Shown: piece by piece, positions 1 through 7,005 of the stretch
How positions within the stretch are numbered: position 1 is the first letter of the stretch
Layout: every line of letters starts with the position of its first letter
Origin: Mariprofundus sp.
Lineage (GTDB): Bacteria > Pseudomonadota > Zetaproteobacteria > Mariprofundales > Mariprofundaceae
Assembly: GCA_030951095.1 (NCBI GenBank)
Contig: JAUZQI010000111.1
Span: 1-9,624, forward strand
Length of the DNA stretch: 9,624 nucleotides
Direction: 5' to 3'
Made by a program: the position numbers and the translations under genes
Notes under the pieces: model-generated
Told to the model about the DNA's origin: nothing
What the model saw: only the letters and a program-made list of their open reading frames with translations
Database searches by the model: none

Positions 1-362
1 ATTTCAACACGAACACCATGTTCGCTGCGGCTGGCTTGAACAATGCTGTCTGCCAGAGCGATTGAAACCTGATCCTTGCCGGTGCCCTGCATTAATATCT
101 CGCCAACACAGCGCAGGCCATTGCCGCAATTGGCAGCTTCCGATCCGTCATTATTGAAAATGCGCAGGCCGGCATCTGCATTTGAATCTGGCAGTAATAC
201 CAGCAGCTGATCGCAACCAATGCCGTAACGGCGTTCAGTAATGGTGCGAACCAGTTTTTCGTTTAATTCCGGAAGTTCGGTCTGCAAGCCATTAAGGATA
301 ATAAAATCATTACCCTGTGCCTGCATTTTGGTGAAAGCCAGCTTGATTGCATCCGTGCTCAT
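1..362 (-). CDS. dapF: Diaminopimelate epimerase DapF, N-terminal part (cut by window edge)
   Basis: Diaminopimelate epimerase converts LL- to meso-diaminopimelate in the cytoplasm, the last step before lysine and the source of the peptidoglycan cross-linking residue. About 120 N-terminal residues are present; the rest lies beyond base 1. Visible family signatures are QGNDF at residues 16-20, GIGCDQLL at 47-54, and [16 protein letters not shown] at 70-85. The latter contains Cys79, equivalent to the first catalytic cysteine of the two-cysteine epimerases. The second catalytic cysteine should lie in the missing C-terminal half. The ATG at 362 overlaps the queF stop as ATGA, which argues for translational coupling. 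No separate Shine-Dalgarno is seen. Identification is firm; only the partial length limits it. Confidence 0.95.
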   Translation of the reverse strand, partial: MSTDAIKLAFTKMQAQGNDFIILNGLQTELPELNEKLVRTITERRYGIGCDQLLVLLPDSNADAGLRIFNNDGSEAANCGNGLRCVGEILMQGTGKDQVSIALADSIVQASRSEHGVRVE

Positions 363-733
363 TTGCTGTGTTCAACTTCTACTGTGGTGTACACACCGCC
401 ACGCACATTGAATATAGCGGTAACCTTGATCCGGCGCGGGTCGAGCAATGCGATCAGGTCATTGGCAATCATATTGGTGACCTGCTCATGGAAATGACCC
501 TCATCCCTGAAGCTCCAATAATAGAGTTTGAGTGATTTGAGTTCGACGCACAGCTGATCCGGCACATAATCCAGCTTGATCTCGGCAAAATCCGGCTGGC
601 CGGTTTTGGGGCAGAGGCAAGTGAACTCGGGTGAATCAATGCGGATATGATAATCACGTTCCAGGTTCGGATTCTCGAATGTTTCCAGATGCCGGGTTGG
701 CTTGTTCTTCACAGCGCCCAGTGTCTCACTCAT
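359..733 (-). CDS. queF: NADPH-dependent 7-cyano-7-deazaguanine (preQ0) reductase QueF, short type
   Basis: QueF reduces the nitrile of preQ0 to the amine of preQ1 with NADPH, a step of queuosine tRNA-modification synthesis in the cytoplasm. At 124 residues this is the short, unimodular (Bacillus-type) form rather than the duplicated E. coli type. [14 protein letters not shown] at residues 37-50 carries the nucleophilic Cys41 and Asp48. The ELKSLKLYY motif at 64-72 is the family's defining E(S/L)K signature, and His82-Glu83 match the substrate-binding His-Glu pair. The ATG overlaps the dapE stop by ATGA, and a GAGG ribosome site (plus-strand 742-745) lies just upstream. The gene sits between two lysine-pathway genes in one operon, so expression is probably shared although the pathways are unrelated. 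Confidence 0.96.
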   Translation of the reverse strand: MSETLGAVKNKPTRHLETFENPNLERDYHIRIDSPEFTCLCPKTGQPDFAEIKLDYVPDQLCVELKSLKLYYWSFRDEGHFHEQVTNMIANDLIALLDPRRIKVTAIFNVRGGVYTTVEVEHSK

Positions 734-1860
734 GATTTAAACCTCATGCTCTCAATGATATCCGAATAAATCCGGGTCAGTATTTCCAGTTCACTGACGG
801 CAACCTGCTCCCCGATCTGATGGATAGTGCTATTGGTGGTGCCCAGTTCTGCAACGGGCACACCGGCTGCAGCCAGAAAGCGGCCATCGGATGTGCCGCC
901 ACCGGTATCGCGTAATGTGTCAATGCCTGTCACGCGTTGAATGCTGGTACACACCTGGTCGAGGAAGGGGCCATCCGGTGTGGAAAATGCGGTGGCGACA
1001 TGATCAAAATCGAGGCTGGTTTCGCAATTCGCACATGCAGCTTCAATCACAGCTTTGATTTCATCAAAATCATTGCCCGGATTATAACGGATATCGATAA
1101 ATGCCTCACAAACACCGGGGATGACATTGGATGCGCCGGTACCACCATTGAGATTGGTGATCTGGCAGGACGTGGCTGGAAAACCGTCGGCAGCCTCACC
1201 CCAGTCAATGGCTGCAATGCGAGCCAGAGCCGGTGCGGCGCGATGAATCGCATTGTCGGCATCCTGCGGATACGCTGAATGGCCCTGTTTGCCGAGGAAG
1301 GAGGCCCGAACCTGCACAACGCCGCGACGACCCCGGCGAATAGTGTCGCCAACGTTTTTCGAGCAGGAGGGTTCACCAACGATGACAGCATCCGGCAGAG
1401 AGTTATTGGCTTGCATATATTCGACAATTCGGATGGTGCCATCAATCGAGTCACCCTCTTCATCAGATGTGATCAATAGCTGGATGGTAGGAATCGGCGT
1501 ATATTCGCCACAGAGCCTGGCCACGGCTGCGATCCAGCAGGCCACAGCGCCTTTCATATCCTGGGCTCCGCGTCCGTGCAGAATGCCATCCACGATGTCG
1601 GCTGAAAATGGTGTGTATTGCCACTGTTCCACCGGCCCGGTCGGCACCACATCAGTATGACCGGCAAAGGCCAGCGTGCCGTTTAATTCGCCCGGGCGGG
1701 CGTAGATGCTGTTGGTGATGCCGCCGGTATCTACTCGGGTGCGCACAAAGCCGAGAGGGGCCAGTAATGATTCGATATAATTCTGGCAGCCATTGTCATC
1801 CGGTGTGACCGAGGCACGTTGAATGAGTTTAACAGCAATGGTTGTGGCAATGTCATACAT
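730..1860 (-). CDS. dapE: Succinyl-diaminopimelate desuccinylase DapE
   Basis: This di-zinc M20-family enzyme hydrolyses N-succinyl-LL-diaminopimelate to LL-diaminopimelate and succinate, feeding directly into DapF. Its 376 residues match the gammaproteobacterial DapE length. Metal ligands and catalytic residues are visible: His68 and Asp70 in [10 protein letters not shown], Asp101 in GRGAQDMKG, catalytic Glu134 with ligand Glu135 in TSDEEGD, Glu163 in VGEPS, and His347 near the C-terminus. The dimerisation-domain segments GKQGHSAYP (190-198) and [11 protein letters not shown] (239-249) are also present. The ATG at 1860 has an AGGG ribosome site about seven bases upstream. It is the first gene of the visible dapE-queF-dapF operon and diverges from the reductase gene at 2049. 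Confidence 0.97.
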   Translation of the reverse strand: MYDIATTIAVKLIQRASVTPDDNGCQNYIESLLAPLGFVRTRVDTGGITNSIYARPGELNGTLAFAGHTDVVPTGPVEQWQYTPFSADIVDGILHGRGAQDMKGAVACWIAAVARLCGEYTPIPTIQLLITSDEEGDSIDGTIRIVEYMQANNSLPDAVIVGEPSCSKNVGDTIRRGRRGVVQVRASFLGKQGHSAYPQDADNAIHRAAPALARIAAIDWGEAADGFPATSCQITNLNGGTGASNVIPGVCEAFIDIRYNPGNDFDEIKAVIEAACANCETSLDFDHVATAFSTPDGPFLDQVCTSIQRVTGIDTLRDTGGGTSDGRFLAAAGVPVAELGTTNSTIHQIGEQVAVSELEILTRIYSDIIESMRFKS

Positions 1861-2048
1861 GGCGGAACCCTAATCAAAAGCAGGCGCGGGCGGTACTCCC
1901 GATGTCAGATTCGATAACAGGGCTGCCCGTTCATGGGCGGCACGGAAGCACTGAATGAATCAGCGTTTCCCTGGAATCATGCGGTGAATTCCTGCAACCT
2001 GATTCTTGCAGCTATGCTATCCCGATTTTCGCTATATGATTACCCAAT
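1861..2048. promoter_or_regulatory. Divergent intergenic region dapE / RibD-like gene
   Basis: This 188-bp region separates two divergently transcribed genes and must hold promoters for both, but I see no convincing -35/-10 pair on either strand. TTGCAG at 2006-2011 and TATATG at 2033-2038 face the plus-strand gene with a spacing of 21, which is too long. A hairpin with 7-base arms (1922-1928 and 1935-1941, one G-T wobble, 6-base loop) would lie in the dapE leader. It has no U tract, so it does not look like an intrinsic terminator. I recognise no protein-coding gene or riboswitch here. Confidence 0.4.
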
Positions 2049-2870
2049 ATGGCTGACATTCTGCAACTCTATCCGGTTACGCAACAGCAACGGGCCTTGA
2101 AAGGGCTCTATCTGGAGCTGAACCTGTGTGAACAGGCGGCTGACGGTGATGTGCTGATCTACTCGAATTATATCGCCAGTGTAGATGGGCGTATTTCGCT
2201 TCGAGATGACGATTCGGCTGAATTTGTTGTGCCGGAATCCATTGCGAACAAACGTGACTGGCGTCTGTATCAGGAGCTGGCAGCGCAATCCGATGTGATG
2301 CTGACTTCGGCACGCTATTTTCGCCAGCTGGCTCATGGCAAGGCACAGGATTTATTGCCGGTGGGCGGTGGGCCGGAATATATGGATTTAACACAATGGC
2401 GGCAGCAGCACGGGCTGAAAGATCAACCGGATGTGGTGGTGATTTCCAACTCTCTGGATATCCCGGAGACGGCACTGGAAGAAGTGCAGGACAGGCGTGT
2501 GATTAGTTGCACCAGCGAACGGGCGGGTAATGCTCAGCGCGAACGCATGGAATCGATGGGGCTGACAGTACTGGTCGCAGGCAGGGAGCGGGTCGAAGGA
2601 AAACAGCTCAGACAGTTGCTGATCGATCAGGGTTTTCGCAGTGCCTACATGATTGCCGGCCCGGAGGTGCACCGTACGTTGATTGCCGACGGTGTGCTCG
2701 ATTACCTTTTTTTAACCACACAGTTGAGTTTGCTGGGGCATGATGCCTTTCATACCATACTATCCGGCCAGCTGGATCAGCCGGTCGACTTGCATCTTCA
2801 GCGGCTCTATCTGGATCAGCTTGTATCATCCCAGCAGCTGTTTGCACAATTTGCATTGCATCCGGTCTGA
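2049..2870 (+). CDS. RibD C-terminal-domain (dihydrofolate reductase-like) pyrimidine reductase family protein
   Basis: The 273-residue protein resembles the reductase half of RibD, a dihydrofolate-reductase-like fold that uses NADPH on the pyrimidine intermediate of riboflavin synthesis. Matching segments are YSNYIASVDGRIS (38-50), DWRLYQELAAQSDVMLTSARYF (70-91), a central strand VVVISNSLDIP (129-139), and MIAGPEVHRTLIADGVLDYLFLT (201-223), the typical GG/GP nucleotide-binding end of the fold. There is no CMP/dCMP-deaminase domain, and no riboflavin genes are nearby, so a role in riboflavin synthesis is only one possibility; many such stand-alone proteins are uncharacterised. An in-frame stop at 2037 makes the ATG at 2049 the first possible ATG start, but no good ribosome site precedes it. 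Fold assignment is good, substrate unknown. Confidence 0.82.
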   Translation: MADILQLYPVTQQQRALKGLYLELNLCEQAADGDVLIYSNYIASVDGRISLRDDDSAEFVVPESIANKRDWRLYQELAAQSDVMLTSARYFRQLAHGKAQDLLPVGGGPEYMDLTQWRQQHGLKDQPDVVVISNSLDIPETALEEVQDRRVISCTSERAGNAQRERMESMGLTVLVAGRERVEGKQLRQLLIDQGFRSAYMIAGPEVHRTLIADGVLDYLFLTTQLSLLGHDAFHTILSGQLDQPVDLHLQRLYLDQLVSSQQLFAQFALHPV

Positions 2871-2927
2871 TGCAAAGCCATATTAGCCGTATCTGAGCAT
2901 GGAAAGTCGATTATTCCAGGAGGTATC

Positions 2928-3524
2928 ATGCTGAAGCGATTAAGCATGGCGCATTTGGGGATTCTGGTGGGTGTTTTATACTGGCCTGCCGAAGCCTTGA
3001 TTCATGACTTTATCTTTGGGCAAGGCAGTTTTATGGATAATCTTCTCGGTTCTGATTCGAATGAAATATGGATGCGTACACTAATTTCAACCATGTTTAT
3101 CGGTTTTGGGATCTATGCCCGTAAAGCCGTTGTCCATCAGCAGCAACTGCAAGAGCAGTTGCGCAAGAAAAGTGAACGGCTGCATCAGATTATTGATTGC
3201 ACCTACGATGCCTATGTGAGCATGGATAGAAACGGGGTGATTACCGGCTGGAACCGTAGCGCGGAAGCGCTGTTTGGCTGGCCCAGGAGCCAAATTACAG
3301 GACAACAGCTCGATGTTATTATCCCCGAACGCCTGCGTGACGATCATCATCAGGGTATACGGCGTTATCAACAGGACAGCATCGGGCCATGGTTGTATAA
3401 ACCGGTTCGTACCCAGGCGCTTCACCAGGATGGTTTTGAGTTTTCGATTGAAATGGTTGTGACACCAATCAAATCGGACGGTGCAGATGAGTTCTTCGCG
3501 TTTATTCGTGAACAGGAACATTGA
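2928..3524 (+). CDS. Short membrane-anchored PAS-domain protein without output domain
   Basis: The 198-residue protein has two likely membrane segments (about residues 8-30 and 51-68). A short basic, glutamine-rich linker with coiled-coil character follows (69-84, QQQLQEQLRKKSERL), then one PAS domain from about 85 to 196. The PAS signature is clear: IIDCTYDAYVSMDRNGVITGWNRSAEALFGW, then the later strands HQDGFEFSIEMVVTPI and FFAFIREQE. PAS domains sense small ligands, redox state or light, usually to control a kinase, cyclase or phosphodiesterase. None is attached here and the protein stops directly after the PAS fold, so it may signal through a partner. A strong AGGAGG site (2918-2923) supports the start. 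It lies 57 bases after the reductase gene. Confidence 0.85.
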   Translation: MLKRLSMAHLGILVGVLYWPAEALIHDFIFGQGSFMDNLLGSDSNEIWMRTLISTMFIGFGIYARKAVVHQQQLQEQLRKKSERLHQIIDCTYDAYVSMDRNGVITGWNRSAEALFGWPRSQITGQQLDVIIPERLRDDHHQGIRRYQQDSIGPWLYKPVRTQALHQDGFEFSIEMVVTPIKSDGADEFFAFIREQEH

Positions 3525-3605
3525 CGTTTTCCTTTCCGGAGAGATGTTGATTTACCGTATTCTGAGCGAATCAGCACATTCCTGAATTTTATATAGATAT
3601 AAAAG
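3525..3605 (+). promoter_or_regulatory. AT-rich leader upstream of the first palindromic element
   Basis: This short spacer after the PAS gene ends in an AT-rich run (3590-3604) with several -10-like hexamers, such as TATATA at 3590 and TATAAA at 3598. No good -35 is paired with them. If one of these is a promoter for the YffB-like gene, the element at 3606-3766 inserted between that promoter and the gene. I see no convincing intrinsic terminator for the PAS gene. Confidence 0.3.
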
Positions 3606-3766
3606 GAGCCACTTGCAAAAGTCGTGAACGGCGATTTACTTCCCCACTCCGGCGCATTGTTGAACTGGAATTTCGGAGAATGGACGCACCATACTCCTCA
3701 TTCCATTCCAAAAATGCACTCGAAGTGGGATTGCAACTCATCCACTCAGACTTTTGCAAGTAGTTC
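3606..3766 (-). repeat. 161-bp palindromic MITE-like element, copy 1 (inverted orientation)
   Basis: The element is bounded by inverted ends: GAGCC plus ACTTGCAAAAGTC at 3606-3623, and GACTTTTGCAAGT plus AGTTC at 3749-3766. The 13-base core is perfect. It is flanked by an exact AAAG duplication at 3602-3605 and 3767-3770, consistent with transposition. The two halves are complementary along much of their length, for example CCCACT with AGTGGG, and GGAAT..GGAG..ATGG with CCAT..CTCC..ATTCC. The centre is at 3686, between ATGG (3680-3683) and CCAT (3689-3692). It encodes no transposase. Minus orientation is assigned relative to copies 2 and 3. Bases 3606-3684 are the exact reverse complement of 9143-9221. 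Confidence 0.88.
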
Positions 3767-3779
3767 AAAGGTAAAGAAT

Positions 3780-4133
3780 ATGAAACCCGTAGTGACGATG
3801 TATGGCATTCCCAATTGCGATACCATTAGAAAAGCCAGGGTTTGGCTGGACAGCCATGCTATTCTCTGGCGATTCCATAATTATAAAAAAGAAGGCGTTG
3901 ATGCAGAACAATTGAGCCATTGGGTTGATCAGCTTGGTTGGGAAGCGTTATTGAACAAACGCGGTACAACCTGGCGCAAACTGACGGACGTAGAGAAAGA
4001 GGGTCTCAATCGGGAGCGGGCAATCATGTTAATGTGTGAAAATCCGTCGATGATCAAACGCCCTGTACTCATTGTCGATGAGATGATTGAGCTCGGGTTT
4101 TCCGAACAGCAATACGCAGGTATTTTTGATTGA
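3780..4133 (+). CDS. yffB: ArsC/Spx-family protein, YffB-like
   Basis: The 117-residue protein belongs to the arsenate reductase ArsC-like/Spx thioredoxin-fold family and is closest in pattern to E. coli YffB. Shared segments are MYGIPNCDTIRKARVWL (7-23, single active-site-position Cys13), LGWEALLNKRGTTWRKL (52-68), MIKRPVLIVDE (91-101) with the conserved Arg94, and LGFSEQQY near the end. In E. coli YffB lies beside dapE; here dapE is about 2 kb away on the opposite strand. The family's biochemical role is unclear and arsenate reduction should not be assumed. I chose ATG 3780 because the family begins a few residues before the MYGI segment. The frame stays open upstream to a GTG at 3624, but those 52 codons lie almost entirely inside the palindromic element. 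An AAAGGT (3767-3772) serves as a modest ribosome site. Confidence 0.88.
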   Translation: MKPVVTMYGIPNCDTIRKARVWLDSHAILWRFHNYKKEGVDAEQLSHWVDQLGWEALLNKRGTTWRKLTDVEKEGLNRERAIMLMCENPSMIKRPVLIVDEMIELGFSEQQYAGIFD

Positions 4134-4768
4134 GTAATCACCGGCATCAAAACGTCATTATTGCAGGCCCTGTCGGTGCTCTTCAGGCGCTCTATCAGCC
4201 CGGTGAATCGGATAAGCCGGCCATTGTGATTTGTCACCCGCACCCACAATACGGAGGCACCATGCGTAACAAGGTGGTGTACTGGATGGGACGCAGTTTT
4301 GAAGATGCGGGTTGTTCGGTGCTGCGGTTTAATTTTCGCGGTGTGGAACAGTCGGAAGGTGAATGGGATGAGGGTCAGGGTGAGGCAGATGATGCGGCTG
4401 CAGCACTGGACTGGCTGCATGCGCAACATCCGGATTCGGCGCTGTGGCTGGCCGGTTTCTCTTTTGGCTGTTATGCCGGTTTGCAGGCGGCCAGAAAAGA
4501 TGCGCGGGTATCGCATATGTTTGCCGTGGCACCAGCCGTAAATTTGTGGTCATTTGCTTTCATGCAGGGTGAAACACGACCTGTCACGGTAATTTCAGGC
4601 AGTGCTGATGAAATCGTACCGTTTGAGCAAGTGCTTGCCAGTATCAGTGGGAAAATCAATATCAATTTCCATGCTATTGAAGGTGCCGGCCACTTTTTCC
4701 CAGCGCACATGGAACAAATGACTGCAGCTCTTTTAGCTGATGTACCGTTTCTTATCGAACAGTTTTAA
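4130..4768 (+). CDS. Alpha/beta hydrolase of the COG2945-like type
   Basis: The 212-residue cytoplasmic protein has a complete alpha/beta-hydrolase pattern. An HPHPQYGGTMRNKVV segment (36-50) is characteristic of this small-hydrolase group. FNFRGVEQSEGEWDEGQGEADD follows (67-88), then the nucleophile elbow GFSFG with Ser111, Asp160 in SGSADEIVP, and His188 in GAGHFF, giving a full catalytic triad. The substrate is unknown; esterase or similar activity is an inference. Translation appears to begin at a TTG (4130-4132) overlapping the TGA of the YffB-like gene (4131-4133), with GCAGG (4116-4120) upstream. No ATG occurs until well inside the conserved region, so the TTG start and coupling to the previous gene are likely. 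Its 3' end overlaps the convergent M48 gene by 17 bases. Confidence 0.86.
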   Translation: MSNHRHQNVIIAGPVGALQALYQPGESDKPAIVICHPHPQYGGTMRNKVVYWMGRSFEDAGCSVLRFNFRGVEQSEGEWDEGQGEADDAAAALDWLHAQHPDSALWLAGFSFGCYAGLQAARKDARVSHMFAVAPAVNLWSFAFMQGETRPVTVISGSADEIVPFEQVLASISGKININFHAIEGAGHFFPAHMEQMTAALLADVPFLIEQF

Positions 4769-6224
4769 CCAAAGCACCTGTGCGTGGATGTTCGCTCACG
4801 TCCATACCATTGAGTGCTGCAAACTTTTCAGGCGTAAACCGGCCAAGGATATATTTGCTCTTTGTTGCGAGCCTTTTCCAACTGTCGTTCATTTTCCAAT
4901 GATATAAGGTAATGCGAGGGATGTCCCCATCACGCTTGATGTTATATTTGCGGAAACTGTGTGCAATGCTGGAAAAATCGTTGAGATGAAGGGAAAAATC
5001 ATCACGATTGCTCCACATTGCCATTACAAATGCCTGGCTGTCTTTAAGAAAGACATAGGCATCAATGGTGGCCTGGCTCACATGCGGTGCAGACATTTGC
5101 ACTTGAGCGTGTGCAAAAGTCATTCCAGCTTGAGTGCCGGCTGCCAATAATTTTAGATGCCGTTTGGGGAAAATACCCTGTAATACCTCTGTCGCAGTCT
5201 GACGTTTCACCAGTTCTTTGAGTTGTAATTGAAAGTAGGCATTCTTTTGGCGAAGGCGTGCTTGTAATGTGGATGGCGTATTGGTGATGATCCACTCTTC
5301 AGGAAACAAAAGCTGAATGCCGAGGTCAGGGTGCAGAAAGCGTCGTCCAACTACAGCCCCTTGTTTGCCGCTGTCACCATAGGGGTAGCCATCGACAGCA
5401 GTCAGGATGGCTTGGTGTCTGATCATACCCCTTTCAGCCTTACTTGCTGAGGCTCTGGAAACTGCTTCCCGAATCCGTTTCTCCGTTTCGGGGTGAGTGG
5501 AGAAAGCGCCGTGATATTTATCAACCTTGTCGCCGGCATCTTTTTTCTCACGTGCATCAATATCTTCGAGGCGTTTCAATGTTTTCAAAATACCGATGGT
5601 GGCATTCGGATCATAGCCGGCACGGGGTAGGTAACGGATTGATAATTCATCGGCCTGTAACTCGGCATCGCGTCCATAACCTTTGATGACTGCCGTTGCC
5701 ATCAAATCTGACAGCATTGATGCACCTTGTGGAACAGGAAGAAAGATGGACGTAATCATGGCACCCAATTGGTAAGCCTGTGCCTTGGAATATTGTTTAA
5801 CGGAGTGTCGGGCTGTGACATGACCGATCTCGTGGCCGAGTACGGCTGCCAGTTCTGCTTCGCTGTTCAGGTGTATGAGCAGGCCTCGGTGAATATAGAT
5901 GTAGCCGCCAGGTAGGGCAAAAGCATTGATGGTGGAATCATCAACGACATGGAATCGGTAATACAGGTTTGGCCGGTCAGAAATGGCAGCCATTTTTTGT
6001 CCGACAGTATTAACGTAGCGAACCAGTGGATCTTTGGAATCCAGCAGGGTCAGCGATTTGTTGGCCTCGGCTGCTGCTTTTTGTCCAAGTACCAGCTCCT
6101 GCTCTTCACTCATCATAACAAAGTCGGATGATTTGGTGGCCGGATTGGTAGCGCAGGCGGAGAGCCCGAGTAAAAAGAAGACGGAGAGAAGAACAGTGAT
6201 CATAGCCCGATGTTGTAACTTCAT
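4752..6224 (-). CDS. M48-family zinc metalloprotease, predicted lipoprotein
   Basis: From ATG 6224 the protein has 490 residues. It starts with a lipoprotein signal ending in LSAC (Cys24), so it is probably a lipid-anchored envelope protein. The M48 peptidase domain spans about 36-300. It has the zinc motif HEIGH at 131-135, the third ligand Glu188 in the ExxxD segment (188-192), the NAFALPGGYIYIHRGLL strand typical of the family (100-116), and THPETEKRI after the catalytic core. The roughly 200-residue C-terminal extension resembles that of COG4784-type putative zinc proteases; its end (ALNGMDV..GALVKTVR) suggests a small peptidoglycan or protein-binding unit, but I cannot name it. An upstream ATG at 6332 is in frame but overlaps the nuclease gene and would bury the signal peptide. 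The chosen start lies 7 bases after the nuclease stop, implying coupling. Confidence 0.92.
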   Translation of the reverse strand: MKLQHRAMITVLLSVFFLLGLSACATNPATKSSDFVMMSEEQELVLGQKAAAEANKSLTLLDSKDPLVRYVNTVGQKMAAISDRPNLYYRFHVVDDSTINAFALPGGYIYIHRGLLIHLNSEAELAAVLGHEIGHVTARHSVKQYSKAQAYQLGAMITSIFLPVPQGASMLSDLMATAVIKGYGRDAELQADELSIRYLPRAGYDPNATIGILKTLKRLEDIDAREKKDAGDKVDKYHGAFSTHPETEKRIREAVSRASASKAERGMIRHQAILTAVDGYPYGDSGKQGAVVGRRFLHPDLGIQLLFPEEWIITNTPSTLQARLRQKNAYFQLQLKELVKRQTATEVLQGIFPKRHLKLLAAGTQAGMTFAHAQVQMSAPHVSQATIDAYVFLKDSQAFVMAMWSNRDDFSLHLNDFSSIAHSFRKYNIKRDGDIPRITLYHWKMNDSWKRLATKSKYILGRFTPEKFAALNGMDVSEHPRTGALVKTVR

Positions 6225-6231
6225 GTGCAAC

Positions 6232-7005
6232 CTATCGGGTGTATTCAATATCATAAGGCGAGTGTATTGCCAGATAGAGGCGATTGCTGGTCGAGGTGCG
6301 AATAACGCCACGAAACAGTACCTTCTGGCCATGATGCGGCAGGTCAGCCGGAGTAAACCACTGGCGGAATTTGCGAGGCACGCTGATAGTCAACTTTCCT
6401 GTTTTGAAACGCCATTTTTGCACGTCTTTAACGTAACCCCGAACGAGGCGAAACGTACCTATATGGCTGGATGAGATACCGGAAGCATCCAGAACCCGGA
6501 ATCTCGAAGATTTCCATAATCCGCGTACATCATGAATTGCCTCCGATTCAGATTGTAACAGCTCGACAGTCCGGCTGAAGTTTGGTGCAAAGGTATAAAC
6601 CTGAGCCAGACCTTCAGCCACCATGATATTGTTGATCCAGCGGCCATCTCGCAAATAGATATGAGCCAGTGTGCGGCCATATTTGTCCCGCTTCTCCTTG
6701 TCCAAACGTAATTGTACGGATTTTCCCATAATCAGTTGTATCAGGCGGAGTTTGGCTTGTTTGGCATAGGGTTGTTCAGGTTGTTTGTCGTGTCCAACTT
6801 CCGGCGTGTTGATGCCCAGCAGACGTATTCTTTCACCGCCTCGGGTACGAAATGTGTCGCCATCGAATACATATGCCACATGTACCCAGCGGGATTGCCC
6901 GATAACGGAAAAGGTACCCGCCCCGGCGCTCGAGCTGAGAAACAGACATATTATGAAGAAATAGCACAGCTGCTTCAGAGAGAGAAAGCTAGTGCGACGT
7001 GGCAA
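6232..7005 (-). CDS. Secreted thermonuclease-like (SNase) protein
   Basis: The 257-residue protein has an N-terminal hydrophobic signal (about 10-29, ending SSAGAG) and a staphylococcal-nuclease-like domain from about 40 to 165. Visible residues are VFDGDTFR (46-53), RIRLLGINTPE (59-69) with Arg61 and Glu69 in the catalytic positions, and KRDKYGRTLAHIY (105-117) with Arg111. The residue corresponding to Asp40 of the staphylococcal enzyme is Asn66, common in bacterial homologues. Calcium-dependent nuclease activity outside the cytoplasm is the likely role. The about 90 C-terminal residues are outside the core and may form an OB-like or binding segment. The start is a TTG at 7005 with AGGA four bases upstream; an in-frame stop just before it excludes longer forms. 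It overlaps the pyrD 3' end by 17 bases. Confidence 0.86.
   Translation of the reverse strand: MPRRTSFLSLKQLCYFFIICLFLSSSAGAGTFSVIGQSRWVHVAYVFDGDTFRTRGGERIRLLGINTPEVGHDKQPEQPYAKQAKLRLIQLIMGKSVQLRLDKEKRDKYGRTLAHIYLRDGRWINNIMVAEGLAQVYTFAPNFSRTVELLQSESEAIHDVRGLWKSSRFRVLDASGISSSHIGTFRLVRGYVKDVQKWRFKTGKLTISVPRKFRQWFTPADLPHHGQKVLFRGVIRTSTSNRLYLAIHSPYDIEYTR

Noticed and set aside
937..1660. Several plus-strand open frames opposite dapE
   Set aside because: They are antisense to a complete, motif-rich DapE and show no recognisable domain.
1922..1941. GC-rich hairpin as an intrinsic terminator or riboswitch
   Set aside because: There is no U tract and no recognised aptamer pattern; it lies upstream of dapE where a terminator is not expected.
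6225..6332. Longer start for the M48 gene at 6332
   Set aside because: It would overlap the nuclease gene and place 36 residues before a well-formed lipoprotein signal peptide.
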